Origin: Roseateles hydrophilus | GTDB lineage: Bacteria > Pseudomonadota > Gammaproteobacteria > Burkholderiales > Burkholderiaceae_C | DNA: 64,000 nt | Assembly: GCF_026712245.1 (NCBI RefSeq) | Contig: NZ_JAPPUY010000002.1 | Span: 434,001 to 498,000, forward strand | Reading direction: 5' to 3' | Part shown: piece after piece, positions 37,701-45,811 of the stretch | Numbering within the stretch: position 1 is the first letter of the stretch | Layout: every line of letters begins with the position of its first letter | Notes under the pieces: generated by a model | Seen by the model: the letters and a program-made list of their open reading frames with translations, nothing else | Databases searched by the model: none | What the model was told of the DNA's origin: nothing | Made by a program: the position numbers and the translations under genes

Positions 37701-39293
37701 CAGCACCTGCAGACGCTCATCCAGCAGCACGCACGGGGGCAGGTAGTGTTGTGAAGCCAGGCGCAGCAACTGGGCTTCGGTGTCGGGCATGGCGCTGCGG
37801 CGCAGCGGTGCGGGCAGGGGCGGCGGCGTCGCGTTGGCCATCAGCCCGGGTGAAGGTTGCACCGGCTGGCGTGCATAGAGCCTGTCCACTGGGCGCACCG
37901 GCGCGAACAGGCTTTCATGGTGGAGCACCGACTCGCTGCGCCCGAGCAGCAGCAGCCCGTCGGGCTTGAGCGCGTAATGGAAGGCGGCCATCACGCGCGC
38001 CTGCGCATCCGGCTTCAGATAAATCAGCAGGTTGCGGCAGCTGATCAGGTCCATGCGCGGCAGTGGCGGGTCGCGCGTGACATCCTGGCGTGAGAACACC
38101 ACGCGCTCGCGCAGCCGGCGCGAGAACTCGTACTGCGCCCCCTGTGGCTTGAAGTAGCGCGCCACCAGTGCCTCGGGCAGGTCTGCCAAGGCGGTTGCCG
38201 GGTAGATGCCGCGCCTGGCGATCGCGAGCGCCTCCATGTCGAGGTCGGTGGCAAAGATCTGCAGCGTGTCGGAGGCGAGCCGTTCGCCGAGTGCCTCGGC
38301 GTAGAGCATGGCCAGCGAGTAGGCCTCCTCACCGGTGGCGCAGCCCGGCACCCACACCCGGATCGGTGTTTCCGGCAGCGTGTTGCGCAATTGCTCGGCG
38401 ACGTGGGCTGCCAGCGCGCTGAAGGTGTCGGGGTCACGCCAGAACGTGGTGACCGAGATGAGCGCATCGCGGGCGAGGTGGTCCAGCTCCGCCGGGTCGT
38501 CCTGGCAGACCTGCAGATAGCCCGCCATGTCGGCGATGTCACGCGCCTGCATGCGGCGGGCAATGCGCCGCAGCAGCGTGCCTTCTTTGTAGTCCGCAAA
38601 GTCGATGCCGCAGCGTTGGCGCAGCAGGGCCAGCAGCACGCCGGTCGCGGCGGCATCGATGGGCAGGTCGACGCCGTGCTGCTGCAGTTGCTGCAGCAGG
38701 CGCTCGATGCTCTGGCCGATCGCCGCCGCGTCCACGGCGGCGTCGGCCCCCACGCTCTGCAAGGCAGCCTCCGGCATGCCGCTGTAGCGCGCCGCCGTGG
38801 GGCGCTGCACCAGCGCGCGGCCGCCCGCAGCGCAGATGCGCCGCAGGCCGATGGCGCCGTCAGACCCCGTGCCCGAGAGCACCACGCCCACGGCCTGCGG
38901 GCCCATCGCGTCCGCCAAGGACGAGAAGAACAGGTTGATCGACGGGCGCGGCAGCGAGTGCGGGTCGGGCACGGTCAGGTGCAGGCGGCCGCCGTGCAGT
39001 TCGACATGTGCGTTGGGCGGGCACACCAGCATCGTCCCGCCCTGCAGCGCATCGCCATCGCGGATCTCGCGAACCGCCAGGGTGGTTTGCTTGGCGAGGA
39101 TGTCGGCGAGCAGTGAGCGGTGCGTGGGCGCCAGGTGCTGCAGCACCACATAACAGACGCTTGGCCCGACGGGCAGCCCAGGCAGCGCCAGCTTGAGCGC
39201 CTCGAGACCGCCCGCGGAGGCGCCTATGCCCACGACGAGGCCGGGAAAACGGAAAGTTTCGGGAGGTGCAGCCTCCGTCGCCATCTCTGTCAT
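34773..39293 (-). CDS. CheB-CheR-PAS-GGDEF-EAL hybrid signalling protein
   Basis: A 1506-residue soluble protein. CheB methylesterase (about 15-200) has S26 in GASAGG, H53 in LQHLAP and D145 in SGTGSDGA. CheR methyltransferase (about 215-475) has the SAM motif GCATGEEAYS. A Glu/Gln/Asn-rich coiled coil (about 635-720) is followed by three PAS domains (about 722-820, 830-945, 955-1070). GGDEF is intact (1156-1160) with an RxxD I-site (1147-1150), and EAL is intact (1283-1285). Both c-di-GMP synthesis and breakdown look possible, joined to receptor-methylation-type domains. AAGGGA ahead of the ATG at 39293 fixes the start. No receiver or membrane domain is seen. Confidence 0.93.
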   Translation of the reverse strand: MTEMATEAAPPETFRFPGLVVGIGASAGGLEALKLALPGLPVGPSVCYVVLQHLAPTHRSLLADILAKQTTLAVREIRDGDALQGGTMLVCPPNAHVELHGGRLHLTVPDPHSLPRPSINLFFSSLADAMGPQAVGVVLSGTGSDGAIGLRRICAAGGRALVQRPTAARYSGMPEAALQSVGADAAVDAAAIGQSIERLLQQLQQHGVDLPIDAAATGVLLALLRQRCGIDFADYKEGTLLRRIARRMQARDIADMAGYLQVCQDDPAELDHLARDALISVTTFWRDPDTFSALAAHVAEQLRNTLPETPIRVWVPGCATGEEAYSLAMLYAEALGERLASDTLQIFATDLDMEALAIARRGIYPATALADLPEALVARYFKPQGAQYEFSRRLRERVVFSRQDVTRDPPLPRMDLISCRNLLIYLKPDAQARVMAAFHYALKPDGLLLLGRSESVLHHESLFAPVRPVDRLYARQPVQPSPGLMANATPPPLPAPLRRSAMPDTEAQLLRLASQHYLPPCVLLDERLQVLQIHGDISAFLSLQPGTQTFDLLSLARPDVAGELRILCALPPEQQQASQVDLTVGAGRSRQQWRAVLHPFTRGSRRQALLAFLRRERPRRSASAAPAALTADGALDEARERLRALVEQLEASTEEMQALNEEAQATNEELQASNEELEASNEELQATNQELATVNAELNHQWRRYQQLSEELQSIQNCIDLPLLVVDSQFSITRFNDAAARIFMLSPGCEGLHISTMRRPEGMPDLLDHLRLAQSSASAVAINLPPTHDGREYVLHMAHKVAGNERRGMVITLVDNTQLARAERSTRRTEQRLLNVLRHGSAMVAIKDAAGRYEFVNEGYSRFFGLSPADMVGRTDQQCLPAALAQVLRTGDAEALKADSAVDHEESVLVDGQCRQWWVSRFALFDDDGAVAAVCVQAIDITQWHRDDLDIRIAANAFECSGQAQIITDAERRIVKVNTAFTRITGYTADEALGKTPHMLSSGRHDAAFFQTLWQKINDTGMWEGEIWNRRKNGEEFPEWLTISALRNSSGRVMNYVGVFSDITALNRLQEQAALLATHDPLTKLPNRRLLLDRLKHALKAAERGQTEVAVIFLDLDNFKHVNDSLGHEAGDEMLCMASRRISESVRAADTVARLGGDEFVVVLEHSSRHECLQTVERMTRTLAQTFTLHDTVLTTAASVGIAIYPSDGTDSNVLMRNADAAMYRAKRSGRGRYVFFSSEVGESARNRLTVESELRKAVTNRELRLHYQPQVDAATGELLGVEALLRWPTADGGWVAPSMFLPIAEETSLIEDIGDWVLDAACAQLAQWRAAGLQQLMVSVNVAPRQLRDRSFADKLQGHLMHHRIPGDRLVLEITEGALMQQREHLEPLLRQLRRLNVQLSLDDFGTGYSSLARLRQLPLTELKIDRSFIDGVVDQRDDREIVAAIMAMAHALGLRVVAEGVETAAQADCLRHFSGAPVLQGYHVARPMPAEQVLAWCQPGKVLQ

Positions 39294-39372
39294 GCTTGTC
39301 CCTTGCCCACCTGGCGGCGGGTCAAAGGCAGCATACGTCATGGGGTTATTGCCGGCGAGCCTGACTTGTCAG

Positions 39373-40413
39373 TCAGCTGACGGCGGGGGCTGAAAGCCGG
39401 AGGGTGCCGGTGTCCGCGTCCATCTCGGCCAGCACCCCCACCGGCACCGTCAGCTTGCGGCGGATGTGGCCGATGGCGGCGCCGCGGAACACGGGCACGT
39501 TCAGCGGCAGGAAGTAGTCGTCGAACACCTCATCCAGCGTCAGGCTGCCGTAGCCGTCGCCCGGCTCGCACTTCGTGAACCGGCCCAGCACGACGCCGGC
39601 CAGCTGCGACAGCGCGCCGGCCAGTCGCAGCGTGGAGAGGCAGCGGTCGATGCGGTAGATGTACTCGTTGATGTCTTCCAGAAACAGGATCGCGCCGCGG
39701 CAGTCCGGGAAGTAGGGCGTGCCGGCCAGCGAGGCCAGCACCGTCAGATTGCCGCCCACCAGCCGACCGTGGGCGCGGCCGGCGCGCACGGTGCTGATGC
39801 GCTCCTCGCGGGCCACGAGGTCGTCGGCCGGCCTGACGACCGGGTTGCGCAGCACGGCGGCCTCGGCGTTCATCGCCACGGCGCGGAAGCTCTGCACCGA
39901 GAAGTCGTTCCACTCCGACGACGCCACCGGGCTGTGGAAGGTGACCAGGCCGGTGCGCGCGTGGATGGCGTTGACGAGGCTGGTGAGGTCGCTGAAGCCG
40001 CCGAAGAACTTCGGGCGGCGGCGGATGAGGTCGTAGTCCAGCCGGTCGACGATGCGGTTGCAGCCGGAGCCGCCGGTCAGCGCGAGGATGCCGGCCACCG
40101 AGTCATCGGCAAACATGGCGTTCACATCGGCGGCGCGCTGGGCGTCGGTGCCGGCGAAGGGGCCGCGCCGCGCGCTGACATGCGCGCCCGGCTTGACCTG
40201 GAAGCCCAGCGCCTGCAGCGACTCGATGGCGATCCTCAGCGGCTCGCGCTCGAAGGTGGCGTTGGCGGGGCTGACGAGGCCCAGCGTGTCCCCTGCACGC
40301 AGGCGTGCGGGCCGCAGCGGCCCGGCGGCGTGGGCCGATGCCGAGGTGCCGGCCAGCAGGCTGGCGGCAGCGGCGGTGCCGAATTGCAGGAGGTCGCGGC
40401 GTGACGTGGCCAT
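39373..40413 (-). CDS. LD-carboxypeptidase (S66, muramoyltetrapeptide carboxypeptidase)
   Basis: A 346-residue S66 peptidase that removes the terminal D-alanine from murein tetrapeptides (LdcA) or, in related MccF enzymes, cleaves microcin-type adducts. The Ser-Glu-His triad is S141 (GGFSDLT), E246 (FLEDINE) and H316 (IGHIRRK). The N-terminus has TSRRDLLQFG and a hydrophobic stretch ending AHA, a Tat-type signal, so this copy is exported, whereas E. coli LdcA is cytoplasmic. It probably works on periplasmic murein peptides. It diverges from the solute-binding gene. Confidence 0.9.
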   Translation of the reverse strand: MATSRRDLLQFGTAAAASLLAGTSASAHAAGPLRPARLRAGDTLGLVSPANATFEREPLRIAIESLQALGFQVKPGAHVSARRGPFAGTDAQRAADVNAMFADDSVAGILALTGGSGCNRIVDRLDYDLIRRRPKFFGGFSDLTSLVNAIHARTGLVTFHSPVASSEWNDFSVQSFRAVAMNAEAAVLRNPVVRPADDLVAREERISTVRAGRAHGRLVGGNLTVLASLAGTPYFPDCRGAILFLEDINEYIYRIDRCLSTLRLAGALSQLAGVVLGRFTKCEPGDGYGSLTLDEVFDDYFLPLNVPVFRGAAIGHIRRKLTVPVGVLAEMDADTGTLRLSAPAVS

Positions 40414-40461
40414 GGTGTTCTTGCTGAGTCAGGGATGGAAAGGTAACTGCATACTGAGCGC

Positions 40462-41280
40462 GTGAAGCAGAGTTCTTGGCGCCGTTGTGTGGTGATCGCC
40501 GTGGTGGCGTTGTGGGTACAGGCTGGCCGTGCGGCCGGCACGGAGGGCAACTGCCCGGCGCGGCTGCGCATAAGCTTTCCGGACGCGCCGGCCGAGCCCT
40601 ACCTGCAGGGGCGTGGTGACGCCTTTGCCACGCCGCCGGGCCAGCTGGTGGACTGGGTGCGCGGCGCCCTGAAACGGCTGGGTTGCGACGCGCAGGCCGA
40701 GCTGCTGCGGCTGCCGTCGCGGCGCGTGCGGGCCATGATCGACAGCGGCGAGCTGGACCTCGTGGCCGCCGTGGCCCAGGGCGGGCCGATGGCCGCCTTG
40801 CTGACCCTGCCGCCGCCGCAGGGCGCGCGGGGGCAGTTCGACCTCAGCCTCGCCCAGGTGGAGTACGCGCTCTATGCGCACCGCGATGCCGTGCCGGCGC
40901 AGCGCGGGGCGTCGGGGCCGGTGCTGCCGCCGCAGGCGCGTGTAGGCGTCACGGCCGGCGGCAGTGCGGAGCGGCTGGCCCAGGAGCGCGGCTGGCCGCT
41001 GGAGCCGGCGCCCAGCCACGAAAGCGCGCTGCAGAAGCTGCTCGCCGGCCGCACGCCGCTGCTGCTGATGCACAGCTACTACCTCGATGAGCGGCTGCGC
41101 CGCGATGCGGCGCTGGCACGCCAGGTGGTGCGCGTCGGGCCGCCGGTGGAGCGGCTGCGGCTGCATGTGGGCGCGCGGCCCGCGTTTGCTGCGCAGCAGC
41201 CGGCGTTTGTGAGCCGCTTCTGGCGTGAGCTGTGCCGGCAGTCGGCCGCTGCCGGCGGCGCATGTCGTTTGCCGCCGTGA
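40462..41280 (+). CDS. Periplasmic solute-binding-type protein
   Basis: A 272-residue exported protein with a signal peptide (VVIAVVALWVQAGRAAG). The fold resembles the family 3 amino-acid-binding proteins: RLRISFPDAPAEPYL, RVRAMIDSGELDLVAAV and a second lobe starting RVGVTAGGSAERLAQERG. No transporter partner is adjacent, so it may instead be a sensor-type orphan binding protein. The start is GTG at 40462. Confidence 0.7.
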   Translation: MKQSSWRRCVVIAVVALWVQAGRAAGTEGNCPARLRISFPDAPAEPYLQGRGDAFATPPGQLVDWVRGALKRLGCDAQAELLRLPSRRVRAMIDSGELDLVAAVAQGGPMAALLTLPPPQGARGQFDLSLAQVEYALYAHRDAVPAQRGASGPVLPPQARVGVTAGGSAERLAQERGWPLEPAPSHESALQKLLAGRTPLLLMHSYYLDERLRRDAALARQVVRVGPPVERLRLHVGARPAFAAQQPAFVSRFWRELCRQSAAAGGACRLPP

Positions 41281-41294
41281 GTTCCAATGCCGGC

Positions 41295-41528
41295 ATGAGT
41301 GAAGACCTGCCCCCGCTGCCCGCCCTGGCCCTTGGCCGCTATCGCCACTACAAGGGGGGCGAGTACGAGGTCATCGGCGTCGCCCGCCACAGCGAGACGC
41401 TGGCGCCGCTGGTGGTGTACCGGCCGCTCTACAACGACAGCGGCTGGTGGGTGCGACCGTTCGAGATGTTCACCGGCACGCTGCTGGTGGACGGCGTGCA
41501 GCGTCCGCGCTTCGAGCCCATCGGCTGA
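41295..41528 (+). CDS. DUF1653 domain protein
   Basis: A 77-residue protein made of one DUF1653 domain: GRYRHYKGGEYEVIGVARHS, then PLVVYRPLYNDSGWWVRPFEMF. The small beta fold is widespread; its function is unknown. It begins 14 bases after the solute-binding gene on the same strand. Confidence 0.88.
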   Translation: MSEDLPPLPALALGRYRHYKGGEYEVIGVARHSETLAPLVVYRPLYNDSGWWVRPFEMFTGTLLVDGVQRPRFEPIG

Positions 41529-41534
41529 GGCCAC

Positions 41535-42149
41535 TCACAGCACCCGCGGCAGCTCGCGCCGCACGGCCACGCGGTCGCCGAAGTCGAAGTGCCACCACTC
41601 GGTGGCGATGCCCTGGAAGCCGGCCTCGCGCATGGCGGCGCGCAGCCAGCCGCGCTCGGTGAGCTGCTGCGCGGTCAGCAGGCCCAGCGCGAGATGCTCG
41701 GCCTCGTGGTCGGGGTGGGAGGTCAGTGTCATCTCGTCGAAGCCGCTGCCCATGTCCACCTCGCGGCCCTGCGGGTCCAGCAGCGTGAGGTCCACGGCCA
41801 TGCCGAAGCTGTGGATGGAGCCGCGCTCGGGTGGGGCGAGGTACATCGTCAGCGGCGTGCCCTGCAGCTCGTCCCAGAGGCGCTGCTGCACACGCTGCGG
41901 GCGCAGCGCATCGAGCACCAGCAACCGCCAGCCGGGGCGGCGCGCGTCCAGCCAGGCGGCGGCGTGCTCCAGCGCCTCGGCCGCCTCGCGGCGCAGCCAG
42001 TGGCAGTCGAAGCCGTCGTACACGGCATGGCCCACGAAATTGTTGGCGCTGGCGTAGCGCAGATCCACGGCGATGCCGTGGCGCAGGCTGTCCAGCCGAC
42101 GGAAGTGCGGGTGGGCGGCGATGTCTTCGATGCGGACGGGGGCGGCCAT
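41535..42149 (-). CDS. ddpX: D-alanyl-D-alanine dipeptidase (VanX/DdpX family)
   Basis: A 204-residue M15D zinc dipeptidase that cleaves free D-Ala-D-Ala. Zinc-site motifs are SIHSFGMAVDLTL (His and Asp) and EWWHFDFG (catalytic Glu and His). LRYASANNFVGHAVY is typical of VanX. No signal peptide is present, so it acts in the cytoplasm on imported dipeptide, as E. coli DdpX does. Its ATG overlaps the lysR stop (ATGA). A dipeptide-binding protein gene lies upstream of lysR, giving a compact D-Ala-D-Ala use locus. Confidence 0.92.
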   Translation of the reverse strand: MAAPVRIEDIAAHPHFRRLDSLRHGIAVDLRYASANNFVGHAVYDGFDCHWLRREAAEALEHAAAWLDARRPGWRLLVLDALRPQRVQQRLWDELQGTPLTMYLAPPERGSIHSFGMAVDLTLLDPQGREVDMGSGFDEMTLTSHPDHEAEHLALGLLTAQQLTERGWLRAAMREAGFQGIATEWWHFDFGDRVAVRRELPRVL

Positions 42150-43048
42150 CAGGGCAGTCGAGCAAGGTGTTCGTGGGCGGCGGCGGTGATGAACTTCACC
42201 AGCCGGCGCGAGGCCTGGCCCAGCGGCGCGCTAGCGGCGCTGAGCAGGTAAAGGTGGACGCCGACCTGCGGCGCCAGCGCGCGCACACGCACCCTGGTGG
42301 TGTCGGCGCTGGCGGCGGTGAACGGATCCACCAGCGTCATGCCCACGCCGGCCTCCACCAGCGCGCGGGCGAGCTGGTAGGTCTGCACGGTGATGCGGCT
42401 GGCCAGCGTCTGGCCTAGCGCCTCGCCGGCGTGATGCAGCAGGCCGGCGAGCGGGTCGTCGCTGTGCAGGCCGACGATCTCGGTGCGAATGTCGGCCAGG
42501 TCCAGCGGCCCGTCGCCGCGCGCCTCGGGGCTGGCCAGCGGGCACAACGCCACCATGGCGCCGCTGGCGATGACCTCGGCCTTGATGCCGGGGTGGCGCG
42601 GGTCCTGCAGCGACAGCGCCAGGTCGGCCTCGCCCAGCAGCAGCGCCGACACGATCTCGCGCGTGTGGTGGGTGGCCAGCGAGCAGTTGGCCTGCGGGTG
42701 GGCCTTGCACCAGGGCGTCATGGCGGCCGGCACGATGGCCGTGGCCAGCGCGGGCGTCGCCACCAGGCGCACCTGCTCGGCCTCGCCGCTCTTCAAGTTG
42801 GCGGCCAGGCGGCGGATGCCGACGAGGTCGCGGTTGAGCTTGTCGATCTCGACGAACAGCCGCTGCGCCTCGGGCGTGGGGTAGAGCTTGCCACGCACGC
42901 GGTCGAACAGCGGCATGCCCAGCTGCAGCTCGCAGTGCTGCAGCACCTTGGTGACGGCTGGCTGCGAGATGTGCAGCAGCTGCGCGGCACCGCTGATGGT
43001 GCCGGCCTGCATGATGGCGTGGAAGACCTCGATATGGCGTAGTCTCAT
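42149..43048 (-). CDS. LysR-family transcriptional regulator
   Basis: A 299-residue LysR regulator. The N-terminal HTH is MRLRHIEVFHAIMQAGTIS then AAQLLHISQPAVTKVLQ, and a periplasmic-binding-like effector domain follows (about 90-295). It is translationally coupled to ddpX, which is unusual because LysR genes commonly diverge from their targets. It likely senses a dipeptide or D-amino acid (inference). I chose the ATG at 43048; a start at 43069 lies inside the repeat element. Confidence 0.9.
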   Translation of the reverse strand: MRLRHIEVFHAIMQAGTISGAAQLLHISQPAVTKVLQHCELQLGMPLFDRVRGKLYPTPEAQRLFVEIDKLNRDLVGIRRLAANLKSGEAEQVRLVATPALATAIVPAAMTPWCKAHPQANCSLATHHTREIVSALLLGEADLALSLQDPRHPGIKAEVIASGAMVALCPLASPEARGDGPLDLADIRTEIVGLHSDDPLAGLLHHAGEALGQTLASRITVQTYQLARALVEAGVGMTLVDPFTAASADTTRVRVRALAPQVGVHLYLLSAASAPLGQASRRLVKFITAAAHEHLARLP

Positions 43049-43049
43049 G

Positions 43050-43167
43050 GTGCCCCCGGCCCAGCGCAAACGCTGGTCCGCCCCCCGAGGGGGCCGGCCG
43101 ACTGCCGGGCCAGGAGCCCGGCCGCCAGCCGTGAGGGCCGGCTTGGGACGGCCCGGCGCTCGGCCCG
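43050..43167 (-). repeat. Dispersed intergenic repeat, copy B
   Basis: Inverted copy of the element at 26184-26321. The exact 33-base match is 43135-43167, and the CCCCCTCGGGGGG-type core and CGGGGGCACC end are shared. It also holds the hairpin CCAGCG/CGCTGG (43061-43076). It fills the gap between the dppA-like gene and lysR and ends two bases before the lysR ATG, so it would lie in the lysR leader if transcribed from upstream. Confidence 0.7.
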
Positions 43168-43190
43168 TGAAGGCACTACGGCCACGGTGC

Positions 43191-44765
43191 TCATTTCCGG
43201 TAAACGCCTTCGAAGTCCACGGAGCCGTTCGGCGCCATCTTGAAGCCCACCACGTCCTTGCGCACGGGGATGTAGACGGTGGAGTGCGCCATCGTGATCC
43301 ACGGGCGTTCGCGCTTGAAGATCTCCTGCGCCTTCTCGTACAGCGCGTTGCGCTTCTTGGTGTCGGGCGTGGCGCGGGCCTCGTCGATGAGCTTCTCGAA
43401 CTCGGCGTTGCAGAACTTGATGCCGCCCCGGCTGGTCGCGCAGCTGAGGTTGGGGGTCAGGAAGTCGTCGGCGTCACCCGTCTCGCCGCTCCAGCCGCTC
43501 ATGTAGACGTTGTGCTCGCCGTTGTTGGCGCGCTTGAGGTACTCGCCCCACTCGAAGGTCTTGATGTGGGCCTTGACGCCGATCTTGGCCCAGTCCTGCT
43601 GGATGAGCTGGGCCATCAGCTGGCCGTTGGGGTTGGTGGGGCGCTGCACAGGTAGGGCCCACAGGTCGAGCTCGAAGCCGTTGGGGTAGCCGGCCTTGGC
43701 CAGCAAGGCCTTGGCCTTGGCGGGATCAAACTCGTTCTTCAGTGCCTTGTTGTAGCCCGGAATGGCGGGCGGGAAGGCGCTCACCGCCTGCATTGCGTCG
43801 CCGCGCGGGAACAGCGCCTTGAAGATGGCGTTGCGGTCGATGGCGATGTCCAGCGCCTCGCGCACCTCGCGCTTGTCGGTGGGCGCTTTCTTCAGGTTGA
43901 AGCCCAGGTAGGAGATGTTCAGCGCCTGGATCTTCTCGACGCTGACGTTGGGGTTGCTGCTCAGCGTGCCCACGTCCACGTCGCGCAGCGCGGCCGTCAC
44001 ATGGCATTCGCCAGCGGCGATCTTCTGCACCCGCACATTGGGCTCGCGGCTGATGCTGAACACCAGCGTCGGCGTGGGCTGCTTGCCGCCCCAGTAGTCA
44101 GGGTTGGCCGTCATGCGCAGCACGTCGTCCTTGGCGTAGCTCTTGAACATGAACGGGCCCGTGCCCACCGGCTGCACGTTGATCTGGCTGGCCTTGCCGT
44201 CCTTGAGCAACTGCGCCGCGTACTCGGCGGAATGGATGCCGGCCCACGCAAACGCGAAGTTGGCGATGAAGGTGACATTGGGCTGGTGCAGGCGGAAGCG
44301 CACCGTCAGCTCGTCCACCTTGTCGATGCCCGCGATCAGCTTGGCCAGGCCCAGGTTCTGCGGGTAGATGAAATTGGCCGGGAAGGCCTTGTTGAATGTA
44401 AGGCCAGCGTCAATGAAGCGGCTGAACGTGAACACCACGTCATCGGCGTTCAGCGTGCGCGTGGGCTTGAACCACGGCGTGCTGTGGAACTTCACGCCCG
44501 GTCGCAGCTTGAAGGTGAAGCTCTTGGCGTCGGGCGAGATCTCCCAGCTCGTCGCCAGCTTGGGCACGAGCTCGGTCGTGGGGCGCTTGAAGCCCAGCAG
44601 CCCGTCGAACATCTGGGCGCTGACGGTGTTGGTGCTGGCGCTGTCCCACAGGCCGGGGTCGAAGCCCTCGGGGCTGGCGTCGGCGCAGTAGACCAGCGGC
44701 TTGCCTTGGGCCAGGGCGGCGGCGGGCAGCAGGGCGAGGGCGGTGCAGAGCAGGGCGGTTTTCAT
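43191..44765 (-). CDS. Dipeptide ABC transporter substrate-binding protein (DppA-like)
   Basis: A 524-residue family 5 periplasmic binding protein. The signal peptide is MKTALLCTALALLPAAALA. Family motifs are LVYCADASPEGFDPGLW near the mature start, LATSWEISPDAKSFTFKLRPGVKFH in pieces, NADDVVFTFSR, and PVGTGPFMFKSY. It matches DppA-type proteins, which bind di- and tripeptides and can bind D-Ala-D-Ala. No permease or ATPase genes are adjacent, so it must borrow them from another locus. It lies just upstream of lysR-ddpX on the same strand. Confidence 0.9.
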   Translation of the reverse strand: MKTALLCTALALLPAAALAQGKPLVYCADASPEGFDPGLWDSASTNTVSAQMFDGLLGFKRPTTELVPKLATSWEISPDAKSFTFKLRPGVKFHSTPWFKPTRTLNADDVVFTFSRFIDAGLTFNKAFPANFIYPQNLGLAKLIAGIDKVDELTVRFRLHQPNVTFIANFAFAWAGIHSAEYAAQLLKDGKASQINVQPVGTGPFMFKSYAKDDVLRMTANPDYWGGKQPTPTLVFSISREPNVRVQKIAAGECHVTAALRDVDVGTLSSNPNVSVEKIQALNISYLGFNLKKAPTDKREVREALDIAIDRNAIFKALFPRGDAMQAVSAFPPAIPGYNKALKNEFDPAKAKALLAKAGYPNGFELDLWALPVQRPTNPNGQLMAQLIQQDWAKIGVKAHIKTFEWGEYLKRANNGEHNVYMSGWSGETGDADDFLTPNLSCATSRGGIKFCNAEFEKLIDEARATPDTKKRNALYEKAQEIFKRERPWITMAHSTVYIPVRKDVVGFKMAPNGSVDFEGVYRK

Positions 44766-44886
44766 CGGCGGCGAAAGGCGGGCGGCGTGCCCGGCGGATT
44801 GTTCGGTGCGGCCCAGCGCGCGCAAGCGCTGCGGCAGGCAGGGGCCATAACAAAAGCTTATACCGTGGCGGCCCACAATCGCGGGC

Positions 44887-45771
44887 ATGTGGACCGGCTT
44901 CCAACCCTTCAACGCCCAGCGCGACGGTGTTGCGCTGTTCGCCCGCCATGGCGGCCCCGCGACCGACACCCGCCCACCCTTGCTGCTGCTGCATGGCCAT
45001 CCGCAGACCATGGCCATGTGGCACCGCGTGGCCCCGGTGCTGGCGCGCACGCGCCGCGTCGTGCTGATGGATTTGCGCGGCTATGGCGACAGCGACCGCC
45101 CACCGGCCGGCGAGGGCAGCGCCGCCTACGCCAAGCGTGAGATGGCGCTGGACGCGGTGGCCGTCATGCGCCAGTTGGGCCACGAGCGCTTTGCCGTGCT
45201 GGCCCACGACCGCGGCGCCCGCGTGGCGCACCGGCTGGCGCTGGATCATCCCGAGGTGGTCACCCGGCTGATGCTGCTGGACATCGCGCCCACGCTGGCC
45301 ATGTACGAGGGCACGACCGAGGCCTTCGCCCGCGCCTACTGGCACTGGTTCTTCCTGATCCAGCCCGCGCCGCTGCCCGAGCGCCTCATCGAGAGCGACC
45401 CGCTGGCCTATCTGCGCGACGGCATGGGCCGCCGCGGCGGCAGCTTCTTCGCGCCCGAGGCCTGGGCGCAATACGAGCGCTGCATCCAGCGCCCGGGCAC
45501 GGCCGCCGCCATCTGCGCCGACTACCGCGCCGGGGCTGGCATCGACCTCGCGCATGACCGGGCTGACCGCGACGCCGGCCGGCTCGTCACGCAGCCGCTG
45601 CGCGTGCTGTGGGGCGCGCATGGCGTCGTCGGCCGCTGCTTCGAGCCGCTGGCGCTGTGGCAGGCCGCGGCGGCGGACGTCAGCGGCCGCGCGGTGGACA
45701 GCGGCCACTACCTCGCCGAGGAGGCGCCCGACGCCGTCATCGCCGAAGCGCAGGCCTTCTTCGGCCCTTGA
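44887..45771 (+). CDS. Alpha/beta hydrolase, haloacetate dehalogenase-like
   Basis: A 294-residue hydrolase closest in pattern to fluoroacetate/haloacetate dehalogenases. The nucleophile is Asp (D108 in [18 protein letters not shown]), with neighbouring Arg residues that hold the carboxylate. The halide-pocket signature [10 protein letters not shown] is present, as are the acidic residue in MLLDIAPT and the catalytic His in [10 protein letters not shown]. The oxyanion-type motif is LLLHGHPQT. Activity on natural haloacids is inferred. It is followed by the metH fragment 40 bases later. Confidence 0.82.
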   Translation: MWTGFQPFNAQRDGVALFARHGGPATDTRPPLLLLHGHPQTMAMWHRVAPVLARTRRVVLMDLRGYGDSDRPPAGEGSAAYAKREMALDAVAVMRQLGHERFAVLAHDRGARVAHRLALDHPEVVTRLMLLDIAPTLAMYEGTTEAFARAYWHWFFLIQPAPLPERLIESDPLAYLRDGMGRRGGSFFAPEAWAQYERCIQRPGTAAAICADYRAGAGIDLAHDRADRDAGRLVTQPLRVLWGAHGVVGRCFEPLALWQAAAADVSGRAVDSGHYLAEEAPDAVIAEAQAFFGP

Positions 45772-45811
45772 GAAGCGGGCGCGGGCCGCAGGCTGCGAAA
45801 ATGCCGCCACC

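Noticed and set aside
40462-41280. Full ABC transporter with the DUF1653 gene
   Set aside because: No permease or ATPase frame is present on either side; only the binding protein is supported.
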